Assembly (NCBI RefSeq): GCF_011777495.1
Contig: NZ_JAATJS010000007.1
Location: forward strand, 62,001 to 126,000
DNA length: 64,000 nt
Reading direction: 5' to 3'
Origin: Microvirga terricola
GTDB lineage: Bacteria > Pseudomonadota > Alphaproteobacteria > Rhizobiales > Beijerinckiaceae
Within the stretch, counting starts at the first letter, position 1. The number at the start of each line of letters is the position of its first letter. Positions 55,983-64,000 of the stretch are shown here, in pieces. The translations under genes were made by a program, and so were the position numbers. Below the pieces are notes generated by a model, which had not been told where the DNA came from, did no database searches, and was given only the letters and a program-made list of their open reading frames with translations.

Positions 55983-57182
55983 TCAGAAGAACGCCTGCAA
56001 GCCGGTCTGCGCGCGGCCAAGAATGAGAGCGTGCACATCGTGCGTGCCCTCATAAGTGTTGACCGTCTCCAGGTTCTGCGCGTGGCGCATCACATGGTAT
56101 TCTTCTTGGATGCCGTTGCCGCCATGCATGTCGCGGGCCATGCGCGCGATGTCGAGCGCCTTGCCGCAATTGTTGCGCTTGACGAGCGAGATCATCTCCG
56201 GCGCAAGTTTGCCTTCGTCAAACAGGCGGCCGACGCGAAGCGATGCGTGCAGGCCGAGCGTAATCTCAGTCATCATGTCGGCAAGCTTCTTCTGCACGAG
56301 CTGCGTCTGCGCCAGTGGCTTACCGAACTGCTTGCGGTCGAGCGTGTATTGGCGAGCGCGGTGCCAGCAATCCTCCGCCGCACCCATCGCGCCCCAGGAG
56401 ATGCCGTAGCGCGCACGGTTGAGGCAGCCGAAGGGACCCTTGAGGCCCGACACGTTCGGCAGCAATGCGTCTTCCGACACCTCGACGCCGTCCATGACGA
56501 TTTCGCCGGTGATCGACGCGCGCAGCGAGAGCTTGCCGCCGATCTTCGGCGCGGAGAGGCCCTTCATGCCCTTCTCGAGCACGAAGCCGCGAATCTCGTT
56601 GTTGTGCGCCGCCGACTTCGCCCACACCACGAACACGTCCGCGATGGGCGAGTTGGAGATCCACATCTTGGTGCCCTTCAGGCGATAGCCACCGTCGATC
56701 TTTTCCGCGCGGGTGGTCATGCCGCCAGGATCGGAACCGGCATCGGGCTCCGTCAGGCCGAAGCAGCCGACGAACTCGCCCGAGGCGAGCTTCGGCAGAT
56801 ACTTCTTGCGCTGCTCTTCCGTGCCGTAGGCATAGATCGGATACATGACGAGAGAGGATTGCACGCTCATCATGGAGCGGTAGCCGGAATCGACCCGCTC
56901 TACTTCACGCGCCACGAGGCCGTAGGCGACGTAAGATGCCCCCGCGCAACCGTAATCCTCCGGCAGCGTCACGCCCAAGAGGCCGAGTTCGCCCATCTCG
57001 TTGAAGATGGCCCGGTCGGTCTTTTCCTCGCGGTAGGCCTCGATCACGCGCGGCAGGAGCTTGTCCTGCGCGTAGGCGCGGGCGGTGTCGCGGATCATGC
57101 GCTCGTCGTCGGTCAGGAGGTCGTCGAGCAGCAGCGGGTCTTCCCAGTGCAGTTTCGCCAGATCCTCATGCGCGCCAGTCAT
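55983..57182 (-). CDS. gcdH: Glutaryl-CoA dehydrogenase
   Basis: A 399-residue acyl-CoA dehydrogenase. The GCDH signatures [43 protein letters not shown] and ILGRAQTG are present, with the catalytic Glu in TYEGT. It oxidises and decarboxylates glutaryl-CoA to crotonyl-CoA in lysine and tryptophan degradation. The gene is divergent from a LysR gene with several inverted repeats between. Confidence 0.93.
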   Translation of the reverse strand: MTGAHEDLAKLHWEDPLLLDDLLTDDERMIRDTARAYAQDKLLPRVIEAYREEKTDRAIFNEMGELGLLGVTLPEDYGCAGASYVAYGLVAREVERVDSGYRSMMSVQSSLVMYPIYAYGTEEQRKKYLPKLASGEFVGCFGLTEPDAGSDPGGMTTRAEKIDGGYRLKGTKMWISNSPIADVFVVWAKSAAHNNEIRGFVLEKGMKGLSAPKIGGKLSLRASITGEIVMDGVEVSEDALLPNVSGLKGPFGCLNRARYGISWGAMGAAEDCWHRARQYTLDRKQFGKPLAQTQLVQKKLADMMTEITLGLHASLRVGRLFDEGKLAPEMISLVKRNNCGKALDIARMARDMHGGNGIQEEYHVMRHAQNLETVNTYEGTHDVHALILGRAQTGLQAFF

Positions 57183-57231
57183 GATGAAATTCCTTTTCCT
57201 GCAACGCTTCCGCTGGCCTCGCGGGCGTTTG

Positions 57232-57243
57232 CAACCCGGGTTG
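57232..57243. promoter_or_regulatory. Perfect palindrome upstream of gcdH
   Basis: CAACCCGGGTTG, 12 bases, perfectly self-complementary. It is the first of three evenly spaced inverted repeats in the 146-base gcdR-gcdH intergenic region. Confidence 0.5.
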
Positions 57244-57250
57244 AATTTGG

Positions 57251-57265
57251 GCGCGAAAGTCGCGC
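57251..57265. promoter_or_regulatory. Second inverted repeat upstream of gcdH
   Basis: GCGCGA-AAG-TCGCGC, perfect 6-base arms around three bases. Its centre is about 20 bases from the first. Confidence 0.5.
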
Positions 57266-57272
57266 TGGACAG

Positions 57273-57289
57273 GTCGCTTGTAAAGCGAC
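57273..57289. promoter_or_regulatory. Third inverted repeat upstream of gcdH
   Basis: GTCGCTT-GTA-AAGCGAC, perfect 7-base arms around three bases. Its centre is about 23 bases from the second. It lies nearest the LysR gene and is the best operator candidate. Confidence 0.55.
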
Positions 57290-57328
57290 ATCTTCGAAGC
57301 AGGTTATTCGCAAACGGAATGAACTTGA

Positions 57329-58219
57329 GTGCTTCGTCGCGGTTTTCTTCCCAATATCGGCAACCTCCTCGCCTTTGAGGCCACGGCCCGCCACGGCAGC
57401 GTCTCCCGCGCCGCCGAGGAGTTGAATCTGACCCAAAGCGCCGTTTCGCGCCAGATCCAACAGCTGGAGGAATCCTTAGGAGTGTCTCTCTTCAGCCGGT
57501 CGCGGCAGCGGGTGGTGCTGACCGATGTAGGGCGGATGTATGCGGCCAATGTGCGCAACACGCTCTCGGACCTGTCAGGCGCGACCCATCAGGCCATCGC
57601 CTTGTCCGGCACAAGGGGCGTCCTGAACCTCGCGGTTCTGCCGACCTTCGGCACCCGCTGGCTCATTCCCCGCATGCCGGAATTTTTTGCCCGTCACCCG
57701 GATGTGACAGTGAATTTCGGCGTGCGCTTGGTGCCTTTCGATTTCGCCGCCGACCCCTTCGACGCTGCCATCCATTTCGGCCAGCCCCATTGGCCGGGAG
57801 CCGTGTGTGAACTCCTTTTGAACGAGGAGGTCGTGCCGGTCTGCAGTCCGGCCTATCGTGAGCGGGAGCGCATCGCCACGCCCCAGGACCTGACCCGCGC
57901 GACGCTGCTCCAGCAATCCACACGCCCCACCGCCTGGGCAGAATGGTTTGCCAGCGCGAAGGTCGAGGTCGGCAATCCCTTGCGGGGGCCGCGCTTCGAG
58001 CAATTCGCGATGGTCGCCGCCGCCGCCGTGGCGGGCCTCGGCGCAGCGCTAATTCCGCACTTCCTAATCGCGGAAGAGCTTGCCTCGGGAAGACTCGAAA
58101 TTCTCTTCCCCCAAAGCGTACTGAGCGGCGGCGCTTATTATCTCGCCTATCCGGAACCCAAGGCGGAAGCACCGCTAGTGCGGTCCTTCCGCGACTGGAT
58201 CATTGCGAAGACGCGGTAG
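57329..58219 (+). CDS. gcdR: LysR-type regulator of glutarate catabolism (GcdR-like)
   Basis: A 296-residue LysR protein with the GcvA-like N-terminus [33 protein letters not shown] start is chosen because family similarity begins right after it. It is divergent from gcdH and likely activates or represses it. The last 20 bases overlap the end of the MFS gene on the opposite strand. Confidence 0.82.
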   Translation: MLRRGFLPNIGNLLAFEATARHGSVSRAAEELNLTQSAVSRQIQQLEESLGVSLFSRSRQRVVLTDVGRMYAANVRNTLSDLSGATHQAIALSGTRGVLNLAVLPTFGTRWLIPRMPEFFARHPDVTVNFGVRLVPFDFAADPFDAAIHFGQPHWPGAVCELLLNEEVVPVCSPAYRERERIATPQDLTRATLLQQSTRPTAWAEWFASAKVEVGNPLRGPRFEQFAMVAAAAVAGLGAALIPHFLIAEELASGRLEILFPQSVLSGGAYYLAYPEPKAEAPLVRSFRDWIIAKTR

Positions 58220-59405
58220 TGGATGGGAAAGCCCGCGGCTTCAGCACCGTCCGGCTCAGTGTGAAGGCCGTCAGGCCGCAAACGGCAATGGCCGTCACCA
58301 TGGAGCGGGACGTGCCATCGAAGAAAGCGCTGACGAGCACGATGGCAGTGGCGCCCGTGCCGAGTTGCAGCGTTCCCATCAACGCCGACGCCGTGCCCGC
58401 GACGGGCCCGTGCGACTCCAGCGCCAGCACCGCCGTCGACGGAATGACGAGGCCGAGCGATCCGAAGGCGGCGAACAGAAGTCCCCACAGCACATAGGCA
58501 TTGTCGATGCCGCCCAGCGTGAGCACGCACAGGAGCGTCGTGAGAATGGCAAAGACAGAGAGCGCCGCACGAACCACACGCTCCGCCCCGAAGCGGCGCA
58601 TGAGGAAGCTGTTGAACTGAGCTCCGCCGATAAACGCAATCGCATTCGCGGCGAAGATCAGGCTGTAGCGCGATGGAGACAGCCCGAAGTGCTCGATGAA
58701 CACTACGGACGAGCCTGCGAGATAGGCAAAGAAGCTCGCCTGACCCAGCCCGCCCATGAAGACGAGGCCGAGGAAGTGCCAATCCTTGAACAGGTCGCGA
58801 TAGGTCCGCAGCACATGACCGACGCCACCGGTGACCGTGCCCGCTTTACGCGTTTCCGGCAGGAGGGAAGCGACGATCACGAGGCCGATGAGCCCGATGC
58901 CGACGATAGCCCAGAAGATGATGCGCCAGCTGAAAAATTCGGTCAGCGTGCTACCTGCAAGCGGCGCGAGAATGGGCGAGACGCTGAGCACCAGCATGCT
59001 CGTCGCAATCAGCCGCGCTGCCTCGGCCCCCGTATGCAGATCGCGAATGACCGCGCGGGTGATGACCATGGTCGAGCAGGCCCCCACACCTTGCAGGAAG
59101 CGGAAGGCGATGAGTGTGCTCGCATCCTGCGCGAAGCTGCACCCGATCCCGCCGAAGATGAACAGGATCAGGCCGAAATAGAGCGGCGGCTTGCGGCCGA
59201 CGCGGTCCGACACCGGACCATAAACGAGCTGGCAGATCGCCACGGCCAGGAAGAAGCTAGTGAGGCTCATCTGCACGGCACCGACATCGGCGTGAAGCTC
59301 GCGCGCGATGACGGGGAAGGCCGGGAGATACATGTCGATGGCAAACGGCCCGATAGCCGAAAGCATGCCAAGGACGGTGGCGTTACGGACGAAAGCGGAT
59401 TTCAT
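58200..59405 (-). CDS. Bcr/CflA-type drug:proton antiporter (MFS)
   Basis: A 401-residue transporter with about twelve helices. Motifs AIGPFAIDMYLPAFP (Bcr/CflA N-terminus) and YGPVSDRVGRKPPLYFG (MFS motif A) are clear. It exports drugs by proton exchange. A weak Shine-Dalgarno GGAAG lies nine bases before the ATG. The leader carries two hairpins and a 50-codon frame ending at the start codon. Confidence 0.88.
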   Translation of the reverse strand: MKSAFVRNATVLGMLSAIGPFAIDMYLPAFPVIARELHADVGAVQMSLTSFFLAVAICQLVYGPVSDRVGRKPPLYFGLILFIFGGIGCSFAQDASTLIAFRFLQGVGACSTMVITRAVIRDLHTGAEAARLIATSMLVLSVSPILAPLAGSTLTEFFSWRIIFWAIVGIGLIGLVIVASLLPETRKAGTVTGGVGHVLRTYRDLFKDWHFLGLVFMGGLGQASFFAYLAGSSVVFIEHFGLSPSRYSLIFAANAIAFIGGAQFNSFLMRRFGAERVVRAALSVFAILTTLLCVLTLGGIDNAYVLWGLLFAAFGSLGLVIPSTAVLALESHGPVAGTASALMGTLQLGTGATAIVLVSAFFDGTSRSMVTAIAVCGLTAFTLSRTVLKPRAFPSTTASSQ

Positions 59406-59554
59406 GGAAAAGGACTTCCAAAAGCCGACCAGAAGGTCGGGAAGGGATAGCGGCCCGCGTTCAGAAGCGAACGCAGGAGGGAAAACGACTGGAAAAAGGA
59501 TTGGGGCGCGGCGCGGGCAACCGTGGGGCGAACGCTCACTGGTTGCGTGTGCAT
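59402..59554 (-). other. Possible leader frame and hairpins upstream of the MFS gene
   Basis: A 50-codon frame from the ATG at 59554 ends in a TGA that overlaps the MFS ATG (ATGA), rich in Phe, Pro and Ser, with no Shine-Dalgarno sequence. Within it are hairpins GCGTTC/GAACGC (near 59459-59476) and CCGACC-TTCT-GGTCGG (59440-59425), the latter followed by TTTT like an attenuator. It could be chance in GC-rich DNA. Confidence 0.35.
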
Positions 59555-59638
59555 TCTTTATGCTGCACCGCGAAAGGTCAAGATGGGAATTGAAGCAAGC
59601 CTATGCACGCCGCGCATGGAGCGCGACGTGAAACTGTC

Positions 59639-59668
59639 AAAAAGGGCCGCCCCTCCGTTAAAGGAGGG
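59639..59668 (-). terminator. Terminator of the AfuB-type permease operon
   Basis: CCCTCC (59668-59663 on the minus strand) pairs with GGAGGG (59656-59651), spanning the stop codon, and is followed seven bases later by TTTTT. Confidence 0.55.
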
Positions 59669-61310
59669 CGCTCTCCTTGCGGCCCGACAGGTGGAAGGCG
59701 GCATAAACCGCAACCGCTGTCATGGTCAAAAGGATGGTGGAAAGGGCCGAGGCCGTGCCGTATTCACCATCCATGACGGACAGGTAAATGCGCACCGGCA
59801 TCGTGATCGTGCTGCCGACATAGAGCACGAGGGACGATGACAGCTCGTTCATGGCCGTCACAAAGCTCATGAGGCCCCCGGCGAGAATGCCGGGCACGAT
59901 CAGCGGCACCGTCACCTTCATGAAGGCCTTGCCCGGCGAATAGCCGAGCGACACGGCCGCATCCTCCAGGCTGGGCCCGACCTGTTTCAGCGAGGCCGCG
60001 ACCGAGCGCGCCGAATACGGCAGACGTCGCACATAGACGGCGAGAATGATGATGAGGCCGGTGCCAGTCAACGCAATCGGCGGATCGTTGAAGCGCGTGA
60101 TGAAGGCAATGCCCATGACGATGCCGGGGACGATGTAGGGCACCATGAGCAAGGCATCGAGTGTCCCAGTCGCGATGTTCGGACGCCGCGAGATCAGATA
60201 ACCGATCAGCGTGCCGCTGATCACGATCGCAACAACCGCCGCGGAGGAAAACATCAACGTGTTCCAGATCGGGGCCGAAACCGTGGCAATCACCTTCTCA
60301 TAGCTCTGCAAGCTGAAGCCCGGCTGGAAGACCGGTCCACTGGTGCGGCGGAAGGAGAACAGCACCACGATGATCGCGGGCAAGGCACCGAAGAGGACGA
60401 TGGCGTAGGCCAGGACATGAAGCCCCACCGCCTTGAGTCCGATGACGCGCTTGCGCTCGGGCTTCTTCATCAGGTTGCTGTAATAGACGTTCTTGCGCAG
60501 CACCCAGCGTTGCCCGAACACGATCATCATCGACAAGACGATGAGCACGATGCTGAGCGCCGAGGCCATGCCGGGATTGCCGCCGACCTCGCCGCCGAAG
60601 AGGTTGAAGGCTTCCGTCGCAAGCACGTTGAAATCGCGCCCGATGATGCGCGGCGTTCCGAAATCCGCGATCGAGAGAACGAAAGTCAGAAGCGCGCTCG
60701 CCGCGATAGCCGGCAGGATCAATGGCAACGTGACCGTGAAAAGCCGCTTCATCGGCGACACGCCAAGACTTTCCGCCGCCTCCTCGACGGAACGGTTGAT
60801 CGCCCCCAGTGCGCCGGAGGTGATGAGGAAGACGTGCGGGAAAAACTTGAAGCTGAAGACGAGAATGACGCCTGCAACGCCATAAAGCGGCGGAATAGAC
60901 ACGCTGATGGTGGCAAGGCCTTTTCGCACCACGCCGCTCGCGCCGAACAGAACGATCCACGCGTAGGCCCCGATGAAGGGCGGCGCGACGAGCGCGATCA
61001 CCGCCAGTGTCTGGATGATCGCGCGGCCATAGATGTGAAAGCGTGTCGTCACGAAAGCGAGCGTCACGCCGAGGATGAGCGCACCCGTCATGCCGCCGAT
61101 GCCGGCGATGAAGGTGTTGCCGATGGCGCGCTGATAGACCTTCGTCGTGAAGATCTGAATGTAATGGACGAGGGAGACAGCCCCCGTGTCATTGTCCAAA
61201 AGGCTCGCCCGCAAGATCGAGGAGAGTGGCCAGACGAGGAGGATGAGAAGGACGATCCACGCCGCGATCAGCACGAACGTCCAAAGATCAAACCGAAAGC
61301 GTGTCGTCAT
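59658..61310 (-). CDS. ABC transporter permease (AfuB/FbpB type, fused double domain)
   Basis: A 550-residue permease made of two homologous halves with about twelve helices. Each half has an EAA loop (first: EEAAESLGVSPMKRLFTVTLPLI; second: EDAAVSLGYSPGKAFMKVTVPLI). Family members carry Fe(III), thiamine, phosphonates or sugar phosphates. Its start overlaps the ATPase stop by four bases. Confidence 0.87.
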   Translation of the reverse strand: MTTRFRFDLWTFVLIAAWIVLLILLVWPLSSILRASLLDNDTGAVSLVHYIQIFTTKVYQRAIGNTFIAGIGGMTGALILGVTLAFVTTRFHIYGRAIIQTLAVIALVAPPFIGAYAWIVLFGASGVVRKGLATISVSIPPLYGVAGVILVFSFKFFPHVFLITSGALGAINRSVEEAAESLGVSPMKRLFTVTLPLILPAIAASALLTFVLSIADFGTPRIIGRDFNVLATEAFNLFGGEVGGNPGMASALSIVLIVLSMMIVFGQRWVLRKNVYYSNLMKKPERKRVIGLKAVGLHVLAYAIVLFGALPAIIVVLFSFRRTSGPVFQPGFSLQSYEKVIATVSAPIWNTLMFSSAAVVAIVISGTLIGYLISRRPNIATGTLDALLMVPYIVPGIVMGIAFITRFNDPPIALTGTGLIIILAVYVRRLPYSARSVAASLKQVGPSLEDAAVSLGYSPGKAFMKVTVPLIVPGILAGGLMSFVTAMNELSSSLVLYVGSTITMPVRIYLSVMDGEYGTASALSTILLTMTAVAVYAAFHLSGRKESALL

Positions 61311-62386
61311 CGCGCCGACCCCGCCTTCACGACGTCTCCGTTCGGACGGAAGAGCGCGACTTTGCTCAGCGGCAGGCGGATATCGACCATGCGCCCTTCC
61401 ATAGTGACGAAATCATGCGCCGGGTCGGCCACCTGCGCAACGATTTCGCCCGCTTCGGTTTTAAGGGTGTAATGGGCCTCACGGCCGAGGAAAGTCACCT
61501 TACGGACTTCACCTTTGAGCGTAATGGCCGCGCCCTCACCCGCTCCTCCGGCGAGCAGAACGTTTTCAGGGCGGATGGCGACCTCGATCTCGCCCGAGCC
61601 TTCGACGTGAGGGTACGCCACCGACTGGCCGCCGACGACAAGGTTTCCGCCATCCAGCCGCGCGGGCAAAAAGTTCATGGTGCCGACGAAGGCGGCAGCG
61701 AAACGGCGGACGGGCTTGCGGTAAATCTCGAACGGCGTGCCGATCTGTTCCACATGACCCTTGTTCATCACGCAGATACGGTCAGAGACGGCGAGCGCCT
61801 CTTCCTGATCGTGCGTGACATAGATGGTGGTGATGCCGAGCCGCCGTTGAATGTCGCGAATGTCCTCACGCAATTCGATGCGCAGCTTTGCGTCGAGATT
61901 GGAGAGCGGCTCGTCCATGAGCAGCAGCGTCGGGCGGATCGCCATGGCGCGGGCGAGGCCGACGCGCTGCTGCTGGCCGCCCGACATCTCCGCCGGCAGC
62001 CGGTTCTGATAGCCGTCGAGGCGCACCATCTTCAGGCTCTCGATGACGCGTTGCTCGATTTCGGCCTTGGGCAGCGAGCGCGCCTTGAGGCCGAAGGCCA
62101 CGTTCTCCGCAACCGTGAGGTGCGGAAAGATCGCGTAGTCCTGGAACACCATGCCGATGTCGCGTTTGTGCGCGGGCTTGGTGCCGATGCGCTCGCCCTT
62201 GACGATGATCTCGCCCTTATCCTGGCTCTGAAAACCGGCAATCGTCCGCAACAGCGTGGTTTTTCCGCAGCCGCTCGGGCCGAGAAGGGTAAAGAACTCG
62301 CCCGACGCGATGTCCAGATCGATGCTCTCGAGGACGCGCACGTCCTTATAGCTCTTGGCCAAACCCTGGATTTTCAGATCCGCCAC
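61307..62386 (-). CDS. ABC transporter ATPase (AfuC/FbpC type)
   Basis: A 359-residue ATPase with Walker A GPSGCGKTTLL, signature MSGGQQQR, Walker B LLLMDEPLSNLD and a C-terminal TOBE domain (about 235-350). It powers the adjacent permease. It is divergent from the gene for the binding protein. Confidence 0.9.
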   Translation of the reverse strand: MADLKIQGLAKSYKDVRVLESIDLDIASGEFFTLLGPSGCGKTTLLRTIAGFQSQDKGEIIVKGERIGTKPAHKRDIGMVFQDYAIFPHLTVAENVAFGLKARSLPKAEIEQRVIESLKMVRLDGYQNRLPAEMSGGQQQRVGLARAMAIRPTLLLMDEPLSNLDAKLRIELREDIRDIQRRLGITTIYVTHDQEEALAVSDRICVMNKGHVEQIGTPFEIYRKPVRRFAAAFVGTMNFLPARLDGGNLVVGGQSVAYPHVEGSGEIEVAIRPENVLLAGGAGEGAAITLKGEVRKVTFLGREAHYTLKTEAGEIVAQVADPAHDFVTMEGRMVDIRLPLSKVALFRPNGDVVKAGSAR

Positions 62387-62496
62387 GCCCCACTCCTGGT
62401 TTTAGTATAACTACGTTTCTATAGCCCCGACTTTACAAAACTTATCGGTTTCAGCAACATGCCGTAGCTTTGCTACCTATTCTCGGGAGGGATAGA
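62387..62496. promoter_or_regulatory. Divergent promoter region of the AfuA-type transporter
   Basis: 110 bases between the ATPase and binding-protein genes, with an AT-rich stretch (TTTTAGTATAACTACG near 62399-62414) and a small hairpin GTAGC-TTT-GCTAC (62464-62476). A shared regulator site is likely but none can be named. Confidence 0.4.
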
Positions 62497-63468
62497 ATGT
62501 TGAAGGTCGGTTTGACGGCAGGCGTCCTGCTGGCATCGATGAGCGTCGTCGCCATGGCGCAGGACAAGACCGTGGTTGTGTACACGGCCCACAAGGCGTC
62601 GATTGTCGATGCGCTGGCTCCGAAATTCGAAAAAGAAACGGGCCTCAAGCTCGATGTGGTGAAGGCCGGCTCGGGCGACATCATCAAGCGCGTGAAGGCC
62701 GAATCCTCCGCGCCGAAGGCCGACGTGATCTGGAGCATCGGCGGCGAGCAGCTGGAAGACAGTAAGGATCTTCTGGCGACCTACACGCCGAAGGACGACG
62801 CCGTCCTCGTGCCGGCCTACAAGGTCAGCCCCGAATGGATTCCCTACACCGGCATCCTGCTCGTGCTGGCGGTCAACAACAAGGAAGTGAAGCCCGCGGA
62901 TTATCCGAAGAGCTGGGCGGACCTCGGCGATGCCAAGTGGAAGGGCAAGATCTCGGCCGCCCGCGCCGACACCTCGGGCTCCTCGTTCCAGCAGCTCGCG
63001 ACGGTGCTGATCGCCTATGGCGACAAGGGCTGGGAGGTCAACAACAAGATTCTGGCCAACACCAACCTGTCGGACTCCTCTGGCGCGGTTCCGCGCTATG
63101 TCAATGACGGCGAGGCGCTCGTCGGCCTGACGCTGGAAGACAACGCGCTCGATTACGTGAAGGGCGGCGGCAACATCGCCATCGTCTACCCGGCGGACGG
63201 CTCCTCCACGGTGGCCGACGGCGTCGCGCTGGTGAAGGGTGCGCCCCATGCGGAGAACGGCAAGGTGTTCATCGACTGGCTTTTGTCCAAGCCGGTTCAG
63301 GAACAGCTCGTCTCCGAAATCGGCCGCCGCTCCGTGCGCAAGGACGTGACGGGTGCAGGCCTGAAGCCGATGAGCGAGATCAAGCTCGTCGACTACGACA
63401 TCAAGAAGGTCGCGCAAAGCCGCAACGACTGGATCGCCAAGTGGAAGGCGGCTCTGCAGAACCGCTGA
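62497..63468 (+). CDS. Periplasmic solute-binding protein (AfuA/FbpA type)
   Basis: A 323-residue binding protein. The start is an ATG preceded by GGGAGGG, not the earlier in-frame one. The signal peptide ends at ...VAMA-QDKT. Motifs VVVYTAHKASIVDALAPKFEKETG and IVYPADGSSTVADGVALVKGAPHA match the AfuA group. The tandem Tyr pair that binds Fe(III) in FbpA was not found, so the substrate may be an organic phosphate or other anion; this is inference. Confidence 0.85.
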   Translation: MLKVGLTAGVLLASMSVVAMAQDKTVVVYTAHKASIVDALAPKFEKETGLKLDVVKAGSGDIIKRVKAESSAPKADVIWSIGGEQLEDSKDLLATYTPKDDAVLVPAYKVSPEWIPYTGILLVLAVNNKEVKPADYPKSWADLGDAKWKGKISAARADTSGSSFQQLATVLIAYGDKGWEVNNKILANTNLSDSSGAVPRYVNDGEALVGLTLEDNALDYVKGGGNIAIVYPADGSSTVADGVALVKGAPHAENGKVFIDWLLSKPVQEQLVSEIGRRSVRKDVTGAGLKPMSEIKLVDYDIKKVAQSRNDWIAKWKAALQNR

Positions 63469-63502
63469 TCACCTAACGAAGACAACAAGAAGACGACCCG
63501 AC

Positions 63503-64000
63503 ATGCTGATCGAGGCTTTCTCCGAGGCGAAGGATCCTTCCGCGCCTCACACCAACGAGGATCGCCTCGTCATCCTGCCGGGTCGCGCCTATGCGGTGAT
63601 CGACGGCGTCACGGACCGGCTGGGCACGCGCTATGACGGCGTGCTCTCCGGTCAGTACGCTGCCATCATCGTCAAGAATGCGCTCGAACATATGCTGAGC
63701 GCGCCCGATGCGACCAACGACGGCCACGCCATCGTCCGCGCGCTCACCGCCCGCATTGTCGAAGCCTACAAGGCGCACGGCATGTTTGAGAAGGTGCAGA
63801 CTGACTGGAACGTGCGGCTTGGCGCCGCTCTCGCCCTCGTTCTCGTCACCGATGGCACCATCGACATCGTGCTCGCAGGCGACAGCGGCGTGCGCATCAA
63901 CGGGCGTAACATCCTGCGCATGGAAAAAGATCTCGACCTCATCACCTCGACGCTCCGCCGACAGGCGTGGCCGGTGATCGGCGAGAAGACCTCCGATCCG
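63503..64000 (+). CDS. PP2C-like (PPM family) protein, N-terminal part
   Basis: The first 166 residues are present; the gene leaves the window. NEDR (about 18-21) and AVIDGVTD are in place of the metal-binding motifs (NEDR and VxDGxG) of PP2C phosphatases, and ALVLVTDGTIDIVLAGDSGVRI matches the later LAxxGDSR strand. It starts 35 bases after the binding-protein gene and is probably in the same operon. It may dephosphorylate a protein or small molecule. Confidence 0.7.
   Translation, partial: MLIEAFSEAKDPSAPHTNEDRLVILPGRAYAVIDGVTDRLGTRYDGVLSGQYAAIIVKNALEHMLSAPDATNDGHAIVRALTARIVEAYKAHGMFEKVQTDWNVRLGAALALVLVTDGTIDIVLAGDSGVRINGRNILRMEKDLDLITSTLRRQAWPVIGEKTSDP

Noticed and set aside
56031..57425. 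464-codon plus-strand open frame opposite gcdH
   Set aside because: Shadow of gcdH and the regulator gene; no motif and no ribosome site.
62399..62414. Iron-response (Irr or Fur) box upstream of the AfuA-type genes
   Set aside because: AT-rich but not a convincing palindrome and no match to the known consensus by eye.
1..64000. CRISPR arrays, tRNA or rRNA genes, insertion sequences
   Set aside because: No regularly spaced repeats, cloverleaf-like sequence, rRNA-like stretch or transposase motif was seen on either strand.

Overview
The window looks like a chromosomal segment of a GC-rich alphaproteobacterium, most likely of the order Hyphomicrobiales (Rhizobiales). This rests on the hopanoid gene order hpnA-B-C-D-E-shc-hpnG with hpnH and hpnN, the gcdR/gcdH/gcdG block, the Zur type, and the many dipeptide-type and AfuA-type ABC transporters. 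No rRNA, tRNA, CRISPR array, integrase or intact insertion sequence was seen. Most genes run head-to-tail with 4-base start/stop overlaps.

Layout. 1-543: start of an NfeD-type membrane serine protease (partial). 819-13449: hopanoid cluster, with hpnABCDE-shc-hpnG on the plus strand, ispH-hpnH on the minus strand, and the RND-type hopanoid transporter hpnN. Together they make squalene from farnesyl diphosphate, cyclise it, build C35 side chains and move hopanoids to the outer membrane. 13450-15403: a loosely packed stretch with an HU protein carrying a histone H1-like tail, a decayed NodT-type outer-membrane factor and a Gly/Tyr-rich secreted protein. 15468-18207: arginase and ornithine aminotransferase with a divergent Lrp-type regulator. 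18212-19884: two RNA-modification genes. 19951-27975: kdpFABCDE with one extra 27-residue membrane microprotein. 28147-32712: a copper-resistance block (CusF-like, cupredoxin, multicopper oxidase, outer-membrane factor, small lipoprotein, His/Cys-rich protein) behind a MerR/CueR-like promoter. 33205-38827: Kup, a Spy-like protein, an NRAMP-related transporter and MgtE. The last two each start just after a large RNA hairpin.

38847-48547: LysR regulator, a complete oligopeptide-type ABC transporter, a CocE/NonD-type hydrolase and a convergent CapA-like protein. 48680-49756: two adjacent Zur-like genes, the second lacking almost all zinc ligands. 49817-54761: RND efflux pump and adaptor with a divergent TetR regulator. 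54790-58219: glutarate/glutaryl-CoA catabolism with a LysR regulator. 58200-59405: Bcr/CflA drug exporter. 59658-64000: an AfuA/FbpA-type ABC transporter split over two divergent units, followed by a PP2C-like protein that runs off the window.

The least explained observations are (i) the paired hairpin leaders of the NRAMP-related gene and mgtE, where the first buries the Shine-Dalgarno sequence, (ii) the Zur paralog stripped of zinc ligands, (iii) three evenly spaced inverted repeats between gcdR and gcdH, and (iv) a copper cluster with an outer-membrane channel but no pump. Start sites, motifs and repeats were read by eye. No database search or folding calculation was possible, so family assignments rest on recognised motifs.
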